A model generated the notes under the pieces. It made no database searches. It was not told the DNA's origin and worked only from the letters and a program-made list of their open reading frames with translations. Made by a program: the position numbers and the translations under genes. Below, in pieces: positions 23,535-33,104 of a stretch of DNA of 64,000 bases. Every line of letters starts with the position of its first letter. Position 1 is the stretch's first letter. Source of the stretch: a virus; IMG/VR virus record IMGVR_UViG_3300028377_000005, positions 1-64,000 of that record. One strand, 5' to 3'.

Positions 23535-24190
23535 TGGGCGACCTATTACAGCCGGGCCAGTATTCAATCCCCAATGAAAACCAACAGCGCATGGATTACG
23601 CTAAAAAAATGGCGTGGACCGGTGGGCTTATCCTATTGCTTTTCATTGTGGCTACGTTTGCTGTGGCCTTTGGTATGGATAACGTGGGCCTTGTGTGGGC
23701 GATGCTAGGCTTGAACGTACTTCCCGCCGCAGCGATCGTTTCGTGGGCGCTCTATTGGTACCACAAGCACGCACATTTCGTATACGAAGTGTTGGGGACT
23801 ACGATCACATTTGATAGCCCTGACTATTACGTACCTTCGTCATTGATGCTCCGCCTTGTCCGCTCCGTGCATAAGGCTTGGAAGCCGCACCTTGACGTTG
23901 ATCCGAAAGAAGTGTATAGTAGAGTATCACTTACGATCATGAAAAACCGACCTATTGACCCTGCTGGACGCACGGACAAAGTAGTCGGCCTTACCTACCA
24001 CAGACTACATCACAGCCAAGTATGGGGACCTTATGCTCTTGATCCGGGCGGAGCGGGGTATGAACTCCTCCTCCACGGGGCGGAGTACAAATGGCCCGGC
24101 TCTGACGAGGGTGACAAGATCGCCCGCATGAAAGAGCTAGGTGTTTTCGATGCTTTGCGTGAAGCCTACAAGTTAGAGTTCAACGAATAA
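23534..24190 (+). CDS. Membrane protein of unknown function
   Basis: A 218-residue protein with two adjacent transmembrane segments, GGLILLLFIVATFAVAFGM and VWAMLGLNVLPAAAIVSWAL, after a 28-residue polar N-terminus. A YWYHKHAHFVYEVLG stretch follows, then a soluble C-terminal domain of about 120 residues with GLTYHRLHHSQVWGPYALDP. The TAA stop of the intein gene overlaps its ATG. A membrane protein in a tail block is unusual; injection or superinfection roles are possible but unsupported. Confidence 0.75.
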   Translation: MGDLLQPGQYSIPNENQQRMDYAKKMAWTGGLILLLFIVATFAVAFGMDNVGLVWAMLGLNVLPAAAIVSWALYWYHKHAHFVYEVLGTTITFDSPDYYVPSSLMLRLVRSVHKAWKPHLDVDPKEVYSRVSLTIMKNRPIDPAGRTDKVVGLTYHRLHHSQVWGPYALDPGGAGYELLLHGAEYKWPGSDEGDKIARMKELGVFDALREAYKLEFNE

Positions 24191-24230
24191 CCCGTCAGTA
24201 AAAAGTATCCACGGTAATTGGGAGTAATAC

Positions 24231-25415
24231 ATGTCGAACGTCCTATCTTTCGACCTGCTTCAGCAGGGTCTCAGCAAGATCGCAGATCTCGGCCTTATCG
24301 AAGATGAGGTTGAGATCTATGATACCCGCATTTGCATCCGCACTTTGCGTGCCTCTGAACACAAGATGGTCAACGCTTACGTAGCGTCCTATATGAACAA
24401 GTACGAGGATGAGGATGCGTCCTTTCCCCTCGACGCTACGATGGACTTTTTCACGGTCCGTAAGATCGAGCCCTTGACGTATGCCATTCAGGAATTCGGG
24501 GACATGAATCTCCGGGGCATTGAATTCATCGAAACCGGTGATGTGGATAAAAACGGCAACCCGGTCAAGATCGAAAAGAACGTGTTCCTGCGGCGTATGC
24601 TGTCTGATATGGACCTTGCGGTAGTAGATGCTTTGCATCGCAAGTACGTCGATATCTTGTCTGACTCAGAGGAACGTGCGGTCGAAAAGATCCAATTCCG
24701 CAACCCGGAAGAAGAGTTGGAGCGTATTGAAAGTCGGCGTCGTGAACTCTTAGAGGAATTGGGCCGCCTTGACGAGATCGAAGGCACCGAAAATGAAAGT
24801 GCCGAAGATGAGAATAACCCGAGCGGCCTTGAAGGTGAAAAGATCGCTGAAGAACTGCGCAACGCTGCGTTCGGTAATGTAGATGAAACCGAAGCAGAGC
24901 GGCTTCTCAGGGAGCGTGAAGATGGGGCGCGGCAAGAAACACAGGATGAAGCACCGTCCAAGCCTGTTCAAGAAGAAAAGCCGGATGAGATCGAAGTAGG
25001 TAATGAGAAATTTATCCGTCTTGATGATCCCGACACGCCGTATAGCGAAGAAGAACAGATGTACCTCGAAGAGCAGGAGCGCCTGTTCCAAGAGCAAAAT
25101 GGTGGACCCGTGGAGGATGAAGATCCACGGGCCGAAGATGCTCAGGCAAGGTTGCGCAAACGTCGCCAACCTTTGAATCAAGTAGCTCCCCAAGTTCAAG
25201 AGGGGGAGCTGCCTTCGAAACAGAACTTGCACAGGGCACCCGTGGTGCGCAAGTCCCAAGTAGATATGTCAGATATCCCGCTAGCCGATGGATACGAAGA
25301 TCACGAGCCAGAGCGCCTCAACCGGGCTGGCGGTGATCAAAAAGGGTCCGATGGCGGTCAAGTAAATCCAAACCCCGAGGGCGGAGTCAACCCGCATTTC
25401 AAGGGTAACAAGTGA
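24231..25415 (+). CDS. Probable tail assembly chaperone 1
   Basis: A 394-residue protein with a globular first 140 residues (IYDTRICIRTLRASEHKMVN, then MLSDMDLAVVDALHRKYVDI) and a long, very acidic, probably disordered tail. This form and its place two genes before the tape measure fit the large chaperones of SPO1-like and other myoviruses. GGGAG lies 7-11 nt before ATG 24231. Its stop overlaps the GTG start of an HNH endonuclease gene that separates it from the second chaperone-like gene. Assignment is by context and resemblance. Confidence 0.65.
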   Translation: MSNVLSFDLLQQGLSKIADLGLIEDEVEIYDTRICIRTLRASEHKMVNAYVASYMNKYEDEDASFPLDATMDFFTVRKIEPLTYAIQEFGDMNLRGIEFIETGDVDKNGNPVKIEKNVFLRRMLSDMDLAVVDALHRKYVDILSDSEERAVEKIQFRNPEEELERIESRRRELLEELGRLDEIEGTENESAEDENNPSGLEGEKIAEELRNAAFGNVDETEAERLLREREDGARQETQDEAPSKPVQEEKPDEIEVGNEKFIRLDDPDTPYSEEEQMYLEEQERLFQEQNGGPVEDEDPRAEDAQARLRKRRQPLNQVAPQVQEGELPSKQNLHRAPVVRKSQVDMSDIPLADGYEDHEPERLNRAGGDQKGSDGGQVNPNPEGGVNPHFKGNK

Positions 25416-25855
25416 GTGACCTTTACAAAAATAAAGAGTGGCTTGTTAATCAATATGTAGATCGAGGAAAAAAGCTAGTTGAAATAGCCGATATCTGTGG
25501 AGTTCACGAAGTAACTATTCGTTACTGGAGAGATAAATTCTCTATACCTCCAAGATCAAGAAAAGCTGCACAAAGACTTAATTCAGACCCCCGTCTTAAA
25601 GACCGTGCGTGGCTGTATGATAAAAACGACTATGCGTTTGTGAAGTGCGGAGACAATACCGGAAGAAACCTCAATGCGGACCACATAGTGCCTTTTGCCT
25701 ACATCCTAAAAAAGAACAACATTGAGACCGTAAATGAAGCCCTTAACTGTTCGGACCTCTGGGAATTATCCAATGGACGTACCTTGTGTGAGACTTGCCA
25801 CCAAAAAACTACCACTTATGGGGTGAAGGCCGCTGAATATGATGAGTCCCCGTAA
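25412..25855 (+). mobile_element. Free-standing HNH homing endonuclease
   Basis: A 147-residue endonuclease starting at GTG 25412, inside the stop of the upstream gene (GTGA). An N-terminal HTH (KLVEIADICGVHEVTIRYWR) is followed by the HNH core: CGDNTGRNLNADHIVPFAYI, then SDLWELSNGRTLCETCHQKT. The H, N and H catalytic residues and zinc-ligand-type Cys residues are visible. The gene is A/T-richer than its neighbours, with many AGA, TTA and ATA codons. It separates two tail-chaperone-like genes that are normally adjacent, so I read it as a homing endonuclease inserted at an intergenic site. Confidence 0.92.
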
Positions 25856-25872
25856 TTTTCTGTGGAGGGGCT

Positions 25873-27078
25873 ATGTCAAAACAAGATTACGAATCACTTG
25901 AAAACATGCTTTATAGGGGCTTCCTCACCTCTGAGGTAGTGGTCGGTGGGGTGCCTATTGTCCTGAAGACCCTCAACCGAGTCGAATACAATTTACTGGA
26001 CCTGCATTCGTTTTCCATGTCGGATGAATGGGAAGATACGGCTAGCTATTTCTTAGCGTACTCTACCCTGTTTTTCAACCACACGAATGTCTTGCCTAAC
26101 CGCCACGAGGTGATCCCCACCTTGGCGGAACACTATCGGTACATGCCTAAGTCCGTGTTGGTGGCCTTGCTTGTTGTCGCCAACCGTATCAACGGTAAGG
26201 CTGCCGAATGCCTCAAACAGGTGCAGGGGTACAGTTATGGTCCTCGGAGCCGCCAGATGTGGCAAATGACAAAAGGGTCTAACCTTTGTGACCCAAAGAT
26301 CACGGGGTTTACGGGTACTGACCAGATGGGCCTTAATATGCACCAGCGGTTGTGGACCTATTTCAACGCGACCGAAGATGATGAAGTTAGTTACCTTCAG
26401 ATGTATGGTTTGGCTAAGTTCGTCGTAAGTCCCCATGCACCCAAAGACGTCAAAAAAATGGACCAGAAGGATCGCAAAAAGATCCGTACACGGGACAAGA
26501 GACGTAAAGCACTGTTTGAAGGGCGGAGTCCGAACCTTATCCAAGAGGACAACCAGATCAAGATTACCAACGAAACAGCGGACGAACTTCTCGACCAGAT
26601 GGAGCGTTCCATTCAGGGAGGTAAAGACTACCACGATTTGGTGATTGAACAGCACCGTAAAAAGATCCACGAGTCTTATGTTCGCCGCCGTGAAGAAGAG
26701 AAAGCCCGGCGTGAAGAAGCCCGCCGCAAGCGGATGGCACAGTATCAGCAAGAACTCGAAAGCGAAATCGACTTTGACGGGTACACCCCGGAAGAGATCG
26801 AACATTACCTCCGTGTGTCAGACCAGAGACGCCGTGAGAATCGCGCTGTTGCCGCCGAGCATACACCTGTCGAAGAACGCGAACGCAACCTTATCCGGTG
26901 GGGATTCATTGATGAGCAAGACGTTCCCGAAACCAGACGCCATTACTATCGTGAAGGTAGTGAGACGGCTGAACGGGGCAATGAGATCGAGAATCCACTC
27001 ATAAAGGATAATTATGAAAGGGTATCCAACGATCTAAATCACCTGCGCCCACCTCGGTGGGACGACGAAGAATCGTGA
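25873..27078 (+). CDS. Probable tail assembly chaperone 2
   Basis: A 401-residue protein. The first 200 residues are globular (LENMLYRGFLTSEVVVGGVP, then YMPKSVLVALLVVANRINGK). They are followed by a very charged helical region (RRREEEKARREEARRKRM) and a polar tail. It lies 8 nt before the tape measure gene, the usual chaperone position, and has a globular-plus-charged-tail design like its neighbour at 24231. GGAGGGG lies 7-13 nt before ATG 25873. No frameshift between the two chaperones is needed, and the HNH insertion would prevent one. Confidence 0.65.
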   Translation: MSKQDYESLENMLYRGFLTSEVVVGGVPIVLKTLNRVEYNLLDLHSFSMSDEWEDTASYFLAYSTLFFNHTNVLPNRHEVIPTLAEHYRYMPKSVLVALLVVANRINGKAAECLKQVQGYSYGPRSRQMWQMTKGSNLCDPKITGFTGTDQMGLNMHQRLWTYFNATEDDEVSYLQMYGLAKFVVSPHAPKDVKKMDQKDRKKIRTRDKRRKALFEGRSPNLIQEDNQIKITNETADELLDQMERSIQGGKDYHDLVIEQHRKKIHESYVRRREEEKARREEARRKRMAQYQQELESEIDFDGYTPEEIEHYLRVSDQRRRENRAVAAEHTPVEERERNLIRWGFIDEQDVPETRRHYYREGSETAERGNEIENPLIKDNYERVSNDLNHLRPPRWDDEES

Positions 27079-27086
27079 TCTAACTT

Positions 27087-30000
27087 ATGGCAAATGACGA
27101 TTTCACAAAGCTGATATTCGAGGTTGAGCAGCAGGGTGCTGCCCGAGTCGAACGGAGTTTCCGAAACATCGAAGGTGGTATCACCTCGGCGCTTCAGGAA
27201 TATAAAAAATTCAATGTAGCTGCAGATCAATCTAGTGATGCTCTTCAGAAAAACACCACGGGGATGCGGAAATCCCTCGGCGCTCTTGAAAAAGTGATCG
27301 TCAAGACACGTGATAAATACTCTGGAATGTTCACGGGAGGTAAGCTCCGCCGCCAAGAAAAGCGAGTCCGGGAAATCACAAAGGAGATGGACAAGCTGTC
27401 AAAGGTCATGGCTTCGGGTAGTGAAGAGCAAAAAAAAATGGCCCGTGAACGTTTAGAGGACCTCAAGAAGGCTGCTGATTTTGAAGCGGCACAGACCGGA
27501 AAAGTGTTTCAGGAGCACAAAAAAGAATTCGATAAACTTGTCAACACGGAAAAGAAATCCCTTGCTTCATTGAGCAAAGAGGCAATGGGCGGGGGACTCC
27601 GGGGAATCAACCAGCTTCGTCAAGGCAATATATCCGGTTTCGCAGACACAGTTAAGGGTGGGGTTAGAAAAGGCGGTGAGCAAGCACGTAAACGTTCGTT
27701 TGACGCCGAGATGATGGGGGGTAAAGGGGCCGGAAAAGCTAACAAAAAACTCATGAAACTCCTAAAGACCTTCGGGAAAATGGCTGGGGGTATCGCTTTA
27801 TTTGTGGGTGCGGCTGCGGCACTGGTCAAGATGTTCCTCGCCCTTGATCAAAAAATTGCGGACGTCAATAAATCAATGCTCAAGAACGTGTCATTGGTCG
27901 AAATGTCGAGTAGTCAATACTCAAGCATGGGTGAACGGATAGCCGACGCCGAATCGGCTATGCAAGATTTCCGGGATACGGTAATGACCAATGCTGATCT
28001 CCGTATGCTTGGCATGAAAGAAGAGGATATGGCTAGCACCCTGCAATCCCTTAACGAACAGGGGATGTTGTTGGGGGACCTTCGGGCACAGGGACATGAC
28101 GCTGTCGACGCATTGGAAACCGCACAAGTGGCCGCTTTGAACCTCGGGGTGGACGCAAGCGAAACAGCATCTTTGATCGGAAAGTTGGCAGACGTATCCT
28201 CTGAATCCTTTGAGGAGGCAAAAGCGTCACTCACCCAAGTTATTTCGTTTGCACATGAAGCCGGTGTCGCGCCCAAAAAACTTTTCAGCGTTGTATCGGA
28301 CCTTATCCCTCAAATGGGCCTGTTCAATTACAGGATCGAAGATACGGCGGCCTTGTTCAGTAAGCTGTCGAACGTAATGGACGCCAAGAGCGCCGAAGAG
28401 TTTACCAATTCGCTTTCAACTGCCCTTAAAGACGCTTCGGCACTGGAACGCTCTACTACGGTGGTTGTCAACGGGTTGGGTAAGGTCGGTGAGATGGCTG
28501 ACCGCACTCAGAAAAGACTGGCAAAGGCGCTTGATACTGACGAAATGAAAAAGGCGTTTAAGAAGCTCGGCCAAGGGGACATATACGAGGAACTAGGTTT
28601 CGAAGGTGCAATGAAAAAGCTCTCTACGGACCAGAAGAACCGGTTGCAATCTTTGGTCAATGATATGAGTAAGGCCGCTGGCACGGCTACAGGTGAAGAG
28701 CTTAGGAAATTCAGGGGGATCCTCGAAGCTAACCGTAATAGCGTTATGGAGATGCAAGGCATTACGATGGACTTCGCTCTTGGTGACCAGATCGCTTTGC
28801 AGATTGGGGAACTCGAAGGCAAGCTCCGAATGCCTCTTGAAAATATGAACTCTGTATTGGCTGAAAGTCAAGGTGTCAGCGAAGCCCAACTTCGTATGAT
28901 GAAAGCAATGAAAAGTGATCTTAGCGGGGATCTAAGTCGCCTCCGTGCAGCCGCTGAGGAAAACGAGGATGATCCTGAATCATTCAAAAAGGTCGCTGAG
29001 TCAATGGGGTATAGCGTTGAACTCAGTGAGGTTCAAAACGGTAAGCTCGATGAATGGACCGACCTTCTTGGGGTCATGACAAAAGACAAGCAAGACAAGA
29101 TAATCGAGGAACAAGAAAAGCAAAAGACCCATGCTGAAAAGTCGGCGGAGATGCAACGCTCCATCCTCGACACGATAAAATATAAATTGCTTGATTTTGT
29201 GTCCGGGATGTACAAGACCCTTCTGGGCATTTACGACTTTTTGCTCAGCACTCCGTGGGGCGGTTCGGACGAAGAAAGAGCACGGGTGGCGGCTCAAAGA
29301 CGTGAAATGGAATTGAAAAATGAACTCAACAACAGGGAAAAGACCCTTGATAAAGCCAAGGAGTCTGGCGATAAAGAAAAAATTAGAACAGCGAAACTAG
29401 ATCTCGAAGAAATTGAAATGCAACTTGCCGGGAAAGGAGCTAAAGAGGCCCAGAAAAAGGTTGCTGAAGCAAAGGCCATCCCCACGGTAAGTTCGGTTGA
29501 TGAATACGAAGATGTGAAGTTCGCGGGGGAGCAACAAGCCAAGGCCAGCGGGAAACTCGGTGGAAAGCATTTCCGGTATGAGGGAAGTCCTAACCTTGAA
29601 AACTTTCAGGGTATGGAAAGTGCTGATTACGGGAAGCTCAAATCGGCAGTCCATGACGGAAAAGTCATTAAAGATCCCGTAGAGCTTAAAAAGTTTGTAG
29701 AGCAACTTTCTAAAGATGGGGTTGCCCGAACCAAGCTAGAAGAGAAGCTCAAAGCGGAAGCCGAAAAAGGAAACATCACAGCAACGCAACAGAAAAAAAT
29801 CCTCGATGATACGTACCAGACGTTAGCAAAGGACGGGATCAAGGTTGATAAGTCTACTCTTCGAGAGTGGGCAAAAACGTTTGTTGATGAACAGCGGTAT
29901 GCGGAGATGATCAACGAACTGATGCGTGTTGGCGGGTACAGAAAAGATGAAGCCCAGAATTTCGTTTCAAAGTACAAAGCGGGAGATAAGGATTTCTTAG

Positions 30001-30389
30001 CGGCGGCAAAGAAAAAGGGAAGCACCGGCATTGCGATGGAAACGGTCATGGAGCACTATGGCGTCCAACCGGGATCAACGAAACAAGTAAAACCGAAAAA
30101 AGGTTATGATGCGAAAATGGTCACGGCAGGTATTCCTTTCTTGGACCTCCAAGAAGGGGATATCATTGTAGATCAGGAATCCCTTGCCACCACTTTGGCA
30201 GGTGGTAAAGGGGACTATGTGCCAGACCTTATCCGCAAAAGCGCTGGAGGAAAGGGTGGGGGCGGTGGTGCTGGGGGCGGTAATACGATGCACGCAAACT
30301 TCAACATTTACGGTGGCGACGTTTCAAAAATCCGCGAATCCATCCTGAAAGTGATCGAAGAATGGGAGCGGAAGCGTTCTACGTCGTAA
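27087..30389 (+). CDS. Tail tape measure protein
   Basis: A 1100-residue, mainly helical protein that sets tail length. It starts with a coiled-coil region (FEVEQQGAARVERSFRNIEG), has a hydrophobic segment near residues 230-255 (GGIALFVGAAAALVKMFLAL) as is typical of tape measures, and then long charged helices. A Gly-rich linker (GGKGGGGGAGGG) precedes the C-terminal HANFNIYGGDVSKIRESILK motif found at the end of many myovirus tape measures. By the usual relation of about 0.15 nm per residue, the tail would be roughly 165 nm. Its place after the chaperones and before the baseplate genes fits. Confidence 0.93.
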   Translation: MANDDFTKLIFEVEQQGAARVERSFRNIEGGITSALQEYKKFNVAADQSSDALQKNTTGMRKSLGALEKVIVKTRDKYSGMFTGGKLRRQEKRVREITKEMDKLSKVMASGSEEQKKMARERLEDLKKAADFEAAQTGKVFQEHKKEFDKLVNTEKKSLASLSKEAMGGGLRGINQLRQGNISGFADTVKGGVRKGGEQARKRSFDAEMMGGKGAGKANKKLMKLLKTFGKMAGGIALFVGAAAALVKMFLALDQKIADVNKSMLKNVSLVEMSSSQYSSMGERIADAESAMQDFRDTVMTNADLRMLGMKEEDMASTLQSLNEQGMLLGDLRAQGHDAVDALETAQVAALNLGVDASETASLIGKLADVSSESFEEAKASLTQVISFAHEAGVAPKKLFSVVSDLIPQMGLFNYRIEDTAALFSKLSNVMDAKSAEEFTNSLSTALKDASALERSTTVVVNGLGKVGEMADRTQKRLAKALDTDEMKKAFKKLGQGDIYEELGFEGAMKKLSTDQKNRLQSLVNDMSKAAGTATGEELRKFRGILEANRNSVMEMQGITMDFALGDQIALQIGELEGKLRMPLENMNSVLAESQGVSEAQLRMMKAMKSDLSGDLSRLRAAAEENEDDPESFKKVAESMGYSVELSEVQNGKLDEWTDLLGVMTKDKQDKIIEEQEKQKTHAEKSAEMQRSILDTIKYKLLDFVSGMYKTLLGIYDFLLSTPWGGSDEERARVAAQRREMELKNELNNREKTLDKAKESGDKEKIRTAKLDLEEIEMQLAGKGAKEAQKKVAEAKAIPTVSSVDEYEDVKFAGEQQAKASGKLGGKHFRYEGSPNLENFQGMESADYGKLKSAVHDGKVIKDPVELKKFVEQLSKDGVARTKLEEKLKAEAEKGNITATQQKKILDDTYQTLAKDGIKVDKSTLREWAKTFVDEQRYAEMINELMRVGGYRKDEAQNFVSKYKAGDKDFLAAAKKKGSTGIAMETVMEHYGVQPGSTKQVKPKKGYDAKMVTAGIPFLDLQEGDIIVDQESLATTLAGGKGDYVPDLIRKSAGGKGGGGGAGGGNTMHANFNIYGGDVSKIRESILKVIEEWERKRSTS

Positions 30390-30402
30390 GGGAGTTTGAC
30401 CT

Positions 30403-30954
30403 ATGCCAAATGGATATCCAGTTGCCTCTGTGCCGAGCGCATTTAACGGGCCAAACGACCAGCGTGGGAAAATACCTCTGTTGTTTCAGGTATTGTCGAT
30501 CGACCACGAGTCCTTGCTTTTACCCGAAGCGATGTACCTCCACGTCAACCCCACCTCACTGAGCTTCAGCTATACCAAGATCATTGAGCGGTTCCAGACG
30601 AAAGGTGGGTGGCAAGAGCAGCATTTCGGGGATCAAATGAGTGAGATATCGGCAGACGTGACCTCCGGTGGTTTCGTGAATGTGGACACGGGGATGGCGG
30701 TCCAAAATCGCCGGGACACGATCGCTTACGAGAAATTTCAGCACTTGGTTGAACTGTTCCACAACAACGGGTTGGTTTTCGATACCCGTGGCAACGTACA
30801 GTACCGAGGCCGCATCCGCCTCATGTTCGAAGGTGGCATTTACGACGGGTCTTTCCGAAGCCTTAACATCAACGAAACCGCCTCTTCACCGTTCCAATTC
30901 ACGGCGGATTTTTCTTTCCGAGTGGAGAAGGAAGTTACCAGCTTGCTCGTGTAA
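30403..30954 (+). CDS. Baseplate/tail protein, short paralogue
   Basis: A 183-residue protein starting at ATG 30403 behind GGGAG. It contains MYLHVNPTSLSFSYTKIIER, GGWQEQHFGDQMSEISADVT, a KFQHLVELFHNNG helix and YDGSFRSLNINE with final beta strands. The same blocks recur in the last 170 residues of the next gene. The TKGGW.EQH(F/W)G pattern is common in tail proteins of large myoviruses, where members lie between tape measure and hub and help build the inner baseplate. The specific role here is inferred from that context. Confidence 0.72.
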   Translation: MPNGYPVASVPSAFNGPNDQRGKIPLLFQVLSIDHESLLLPEAMYLHVNPTSLSFSYTKIIERFQTKGGWQEQHFGDQMSEISADVTSGGFVNVDTGMAVQNRRDTIAYEKFQHLVELFHNNGLVFDTRGNVQYRGRIRLMFEGGIYDGSFRSLNINETASSPFQFTADFSFRVEKEVTSLLV

Positions 30955-30964
30955 GGGAACCCCT

Positions 30965-32203
30965 ATGGCGGATAATGAAAACCAAGACGTATTACGGGTC
31001 CTGTTAGATGAGCCGATCACCCCGGACACCGAGGCAAAGGTAACGTCGAAATTCACTAAAGCCCGCTCCACGGTGGGCGACTTTGCCCGGTTGGTGTCGG
31101 GTAACGGCTATGACTTCCGGGCGTTCCCCTCCCCCGTTCAAGCCGTGGCTCATGCCCGAACTCCGCTGATCCCGATGCTTATCTCAGTGGTGCCCCCGGA
31201 CAATTTCCCCACCGGCGAAACCTCTACGAAAAAAGTCCATGCGCCAATGGAACAGGATGTGGCGCTCACGACCATGACCGAGCGTTTCCGGCCCCAAGCC
31301 GGTGGTGCCAGAAACATCACACGCATCATCCCCACGAGTCCTGAACGGGCGGAGCGAATTGACGCCTTGCGCCAACAGCTTGAGGACGATGAAAATCTGA
31401 GCGCTGAGGATAAAGCAGAGATCCGAAGGGAAGTTACCGATCTCCAGCGCGCCGCACGGTACATTGAAGTCGAAGTGCCGGAAAGCACTCCAGCCGGTCA
31501 AGAGCAACAAATCGAACGCACCGATGAGTATTTGCGTGGGATGCGGAACCGGTACGAAGATTTCCAGCGGTCGTCCCGTGAATCACGCAGTCGTATCGCT
31601 ACTTTGAACACCCCAATCACAGGGCCTAATCGTCGTGAACGCAAAGACCCTTTTGCCGACAACCACGAGATCAAAGACGCCCGTAAACGGCAAGTAGCCG
31701 ACGACCTTGATTACCTTCGGGAGCAAGCTCTTAGGATGCGGGAGATGCCGCCCCTGTTTATGTACGTCAACCCTACGACCTTTTCCCGGACCTACGAACA
31801 TATCGTATCCGACGCAAACAAAGTGCGTCACGGCTTCAGTATCGAAAACTGGGGCGAACAAATGCCCAAGATCCAAGCTACTGGACAAGTGGGAGCCTTC
31901 TACGTCAACGATAAGGACAAGCTAGGGCGAGGGTCTGGCGGTCTTGCTGTAGGGTCACGTAAGGGGTCTTACGCTTACCAGCAGTTCCTCTCCCTCTATC
32001 AAGTGTACCGAAGCAACGGTTACATTTACAACACGCAACAAAGGATCTCCCTTGTGGGGGCGATCTCCATTTTTTACGACGGCACTATTTACACGGGTTC
32101 TTTCGACTCTTTTTCGATCACGCAATCCGAAGACAAGCCGTTCACGTTCGATTACAATTTCGCTTTCACCGTCCGTTTCGAACAATCCATGAAGAGCATT
32201 TAA
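30965..32203 (+). CDS. Baseplate/tail protein, long paralogue
   Basis: A 412-residue protein. ATG 30965 follows AAGGGAA; the longer frame back to 30680 shadows the previous gene. About 240 N-terminal residues are unique and include a coiled coil (RAERIDALRQQLEDDENLSA). The C-terminal part repeats the domain of the upstream gene: MYVNPTTFSRTYEHIVSDAN, NWGEQMPKIQATGQVGAFYV, YQQFLSLYQVYRSNGYIYN and YDGTIYTGSFDSFSITQSED. This is probably a tandem duplication followed by gain of an N-terminal extension in this copy. Confidence 0.75.
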   Translation: MADNENQDVLRVLLDEPITPDTEAKVTSKFTKARSTVGDFARLVSGNGYDFRAFPSPVQAVAHARTPLIPMLISVVPPDNFPTGETSTKKVHAPMEQDVALTTMTERFRPQAGGARNITRIIPTSPERAERIDALRQQLEDDENLSAEDKAEIRREVTDLQRAARYIEVEVPESTPAGQEQQIERTDEYLRGMRNRYEDFQRSSRESRSRIATLNTPITGPNRRERKDPFADNHEIKDARKRQVADDLDYLREQALRMREMPPLFMYVNPTTFSRTYEHIVSDANKVRHGFSIENWGEQMPKIQATGQVGAFYVNDKDKLGRGSGGLAVGSRKGSYAYQQFLSLYQVYRSNGYIYNTQQRISLVGAISIFYDGTIYTGSFDSFSITQSEDKPFTFDYNFAFTVRFEQSMKSI

Positions 32204-32619
32204 TGCCCCTCCTCTTGTCCAAAGAGCATTACCGGCCCGGCGAACTTCTTGTGTATGGGTTTGCAACCTATGAGCATTGGGAAGGTGAGCTTGAGCCGTC
32301 ATTCATGTTTCGCCTTGGTACCTATGAAAAGTCGGAAACCTTGTCCGACACGGGAAAGACCCGACACCTCATAGCCATGAAAGCTAGCATGTACTGCAAG
32401 GCGTCCAGTTACGCCGGTAATCGGTTTTACGTACCTACGGGAGCGCTTAGTCAAGTGGGGTGTGAAAGTCTTTTAGGGGCCGTGTGCGGGCCTCTGAACT
32501 GTGACGACCCTTACGAGATGAAAGCCTACCTCAAGCAAGTGATCAAAAAGTACCGTTCCCGCTTCCGAGACGATATTATGCAATTAGCCCTTTGCCTTGT
32601 GAGTAGCGAGGACGAGTGA
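32203..32619 (+). CDS. Tandem paralogue 1 of a four-gene small-protein family
   Basis: A 138-residue protein of unknown function, the first of four consecutive diverged copies. Shared features are a start like MPLL......(R/K).GELLVY, a central beta region, and an end with DPYEMKAYLKQVIKKYRSRF. Its ATG overlaps the previous stop (TAATG). No signal peptide, membrane span or catalytic motif is visible. It lies within the tail block, yet the family does not resemble a known tail component. Confidence 0.65.
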   Translation: MPLLLSKEHYRPGELLVYGFATYEHWEGELEPSFMFRLGTYEKSETLSDTGKTRHLIAMKASMYCKASSYAGNRFYVPTGALSQVGCESLLGAVCGPLNCDDPYEMKAYLKQVIKKYRSRFRDDIMQLALCLVSSEDE

Positions 32620-32620
32620 T

Positions 32621-33103
32621 ATGCCTCTGATCCGCAAAAAAGAACGGTTTCGCAAAGGCGACTTGATCGTCTGGTATTCCATCGACTTTGAAGAGGTCGA
32701 AGAAAGTATCGGTAGCCCTTTGCAGGTCTATCCGTTCTGTGAGGTGTCGGTCGGTATTTACCAAGGGGTTGTTCTGGGCAATCCACACCCATTTTGGGTG
32801 GGCTTGGGGACTACAGAGGGGCTTACCTTTATCCGGGCGGACGAACGTGGTTCGTTATATTTCGAAGCAAAAGATTATGCCGGTGCTTTATTTTACCCCC
32901 ACCCTGACCAAAGTAAGTGGTCGTTTTTAGAGGTCATTGATTCCGAACTGATCTTGGGCACCGTGTGTGGTACTTTAGAATGCTCAGATCCTTATGAGGT
33001 GCGGTCTTACCTCAAGCAAGTGATCCAACAGTACCGACCGTTTTTCATCGAAGAAATGACGCTGATGCTTCGGGATATTTGGGACGAGGACGAGGAGATC
33101 TGA
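32621..33103 (+). CDS. Tandem paralogue 2 of the four-gene family
   Basis: A 160-residue copy, closest to paralogue 1. It starts MPLIRKKERFRKGDLIVWYS and ends with CSDPYEVRSYLKQVIQQYRP followed by an acidic tail. Between these it has a beta-rich region with Trp/Phe-rich strands. It begins 1 nt after the previous stop, so the genes are co-transcribed and probably coupled. Function unknown. Confidence 0.65.
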   Translation: MPLIRKKERFRKGDLIVWYSIDFEEVEESIGSPLQVYPFCEVSVGIYQGVVLGNPHPFWVGLGTTEGLTFIRADERGSLYFEAKDYAGALFYPHPDQSKWSFLEVIDSELILGTVCGTLECSDPYEVRSYLKQVIQQYRPFFIEEMTLMLRDIWDEDEEI

Positions 33104-33104
33104 T

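Noticed and set aside
24231-25415. Classical chaperone frameshift (gpG/gpGT type) at the end of this gene
   Set aside because: No slippery heptamer was seen near the stop, and the HNH gene lies between the two chaperone-like ORFs, so read-through would not join them.
26053-26805. 250-codon minus-strand frame opposite the second chaperone-like gene
   Set aside because: It shadows a well-formed charged plus-strand protein and has no ribosome site or operon neighbours on the minus strand.
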